DNA of 64,000 nucleotides, from assembly GCA_002261195.1 (NCBI GenBank), contig MVBO01000022.1:62001-126000 (forward strand), given 5' to 3'. A model generated the notes under the pieces. That model made no database searches. It saw only the letters and a program-made list of their open reading frames with translations, and was not told the DNA's origin. Position numbers and translations under genes: made by a program. Origin of the DNA: Bifiguratus adelaidae. Its lineage: Eukaryota > Mucoromycota > Endogonomycetes > Endogonales. Each line of letters starts with the position of its first letter. Within the stretch, counting starts at the first letter, position 1. Positions 62,935 to 64,000 of the stretch are shown here, in pieces.

Positions 62935-63148
62935 GGCTATAGCTGTATTTGATATAAATTGGATCCACCCATCGCGTAATAGCACAAGTCTAGCTGTACC
63001 AAGCATGTAGATAATGGCTCAATCCCCGTGTCGACAAGACGCTATCCATCTATCATAAAGCTCGCCAAAACAAGCTGCAAACATACCAAGGTACCTCAAT
63101 TTGGAAATCAACCTTTTACGCGGCAGCGACACGCTTCCCGATGCACTC

Positions 63149-64000
63149 ATGAACGACGGCTTTCCCTCTCGAGACCGACATGGCTCGAGGTTGGTGAAAC
63201 CTCTCTTTGACGCGGCGCCGCGTCGACCACTTTTTTCGTTCTTTGAAGAGTCTTTACCCGCTCGTACTAGCCTTTTCACCACAACCGACGAGAATGAGCA
63301 TGGCGAAGACTCGACCACGGGTATAGCCCAAGGTCACAAAAAGCGAAAAGTGGTTTTGAAGCTTGGCTCGAATGTAGGTAGAAAGGGCGTGATTCGACTG
63401 CATCTATGCGTCTGACTCCAGTTACTTGTTCGCTCTCAGAAGTCAAATTGGCAAGCTTCAGAGGAGGGCGTGGATTTATCAACCTGCGATACGACTCCGC
63501 CACGTCAAAGACATCCCTTGACCCCGATACCCACTGTCATCAATCTAGACCGTCCTGAGGAAAAGGTGGATGTGCCTGCGGAGGAGGAAGTATGGAATAT
63601 AGACTGGGCTGCTGTCGAAGAGAACTTGGATCTTGATGCCGAATTGACTCTAGCAACTCCGGCAGTAGAGGAAATTCCAGAGACTCAGGCCAGGGAAGAT
63701 CTTTTGGATGATTCACCAGAGCAAGGACCATCACCGAAACCGGAAACTGCTATTACAGACGTGGGAGCAAGTCCTGTGCCGGCAGGGTTGGAGAATGTTT
63801 TTGAACGAGCCATTGTCAAGGAATGGTCCGAGGCTAGGCTAAAAGCTTGGTCATTGCGGCATGTGGTATGTTGATCATAATCGTTCATCGTGTGCTGAAA
63901 AGGGTCATTGTAGAATGCGGAAGCCTTCTACTATCGATTTGTAGGTCAGTAGCATTCGCCTTTAGCTGGTTCTCATCGTCTCACAAACATGTGCAGATAT
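63149..64000 (+). CDS. Unidentified gene, runs off right edge
   Basis: ATG 63149 (MNDGFPSRDRHGSRLVKPLF) opens a basic N terminus with PRRPLFSFFEESLPARTSLF and a KKRKVVLKL nuclear-signal-like motif. An intron with donor GTAGGT (about 63375-63438) joins in frame to NKSNWQASEEGVDLSTCDT. A Pro/Glu-rich acidic stretch follows (63480-63780), then FERAIVKEWSEARLKAWSLR, another intron (about 63866-63913) and NAEAFYYRFV before the edge. The W-rich helix and AFYYRF motif recall the segment ahead of SANT/Myb domains in some fungal nuclear proteins, but that is a guess. The start could also lie upstream if there is an extra exon. Confidence 0.55.

Overview
This window is nuclear DNA from a fungus with a compact, intron-rich genome. 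The evidence is a sphingolipid C9-methyltransferase (a fungal cell-membrane enzyme), an Rsp5-type HECT ligase, glutamine-dependent NAD synthetase, Bun107/WDR48, Ccz1, Rcf2 and an Atf1-type bZIP factor. Nearly every gene is cut by several introns of roughly 45-65 nt that end in CAG/TAG, and intergenic gaps are often under 100 bp. About 30 genes fit in 64 kb. I cannot name the species. AP-4 sigma, NELF-C/D and ICE1-like genes, which are missing from the common model yeasts, point away from Saccharomycotina and Schizosaccharomyces and perhaps to an early-diverging or little-studied lineage. That last step is inference.

Layout. 1-5.1 kb: 3' part of RSP5 (+), then NELF-C/D (-). 5.2-10.9 kb: 6-pyruvoyl-tetrahydropterin synthase-like (+), a USP36-type deubiquitinase that lacks its catalytic cysteine (-), and an AFG2/SPATA5L1-like double AAA ATPase (+). 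11-17 kb: VPS54 (-), a probable small complex I subunit (+) and MTG2 (-). 17.4-24.3 kb: MCM6 (+) behind a cluster of MCB/SCB-like sites, C9-methyltransferase (+), ORC6 (-) and AP-4 sigma (+). 24.4-29.4 kb: VPS1 dynamin (-) and a sugar transporter (-). 29.9-38.8 kb: WDR48/Bun107 (-), CCZ1 (+) and an unnamed beta-propeller/coiled-coil protein with the look of FAAP100/FANCB (-). 38.8-48.6 kb: a SART3 homologue without RRMs (+), QNS1 (+), a small basic protein (+) and an ICE1-like protein (-). 48.7-52.5 kb: the only sparse stretch, with one candidate lineage-specific membrane protein. 52.5-64 kb: second sugar transporter (+), YheT/EHT1-type hydrolase (-), glucosidase II beta (-), proteasome alpha-4 (+), RCF2 (+), an Atf1-like bZIP (+), a small PLDc_N protein (+) and an unidentified gene running off the right edge.

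Themes. Most genes are ordinary housekeeping genes: endosome/Golgi traffic (VPS54, VPS1, AP-4 sigma, CCZ1, RSP5), replication (MCM6, ORC6), mitochondria (MTG2, RCF2, complex I subunit) and ubiquitin/proteasome (RSP5, USP36-like, WDR48, PRE9). The most interesting content is (1) two regulators of RNA polymerase II best known from animals, NELF-C/D and ICE1, in a fungus; (2) a USP36-type protein with Asp in place of the catalytic Cys; (3) a SART3 with HAT repeats and the C-terminal Lsm-binding motif but no RRMs; (4) an AAA ATPase with a natural Walker B Glu-to-Gln change; and (5) head-to-head genes whose start codons lie only 9-50 bp apart. I saw no transposon, retroelement, CRISPR array, rRNA or tRNA.
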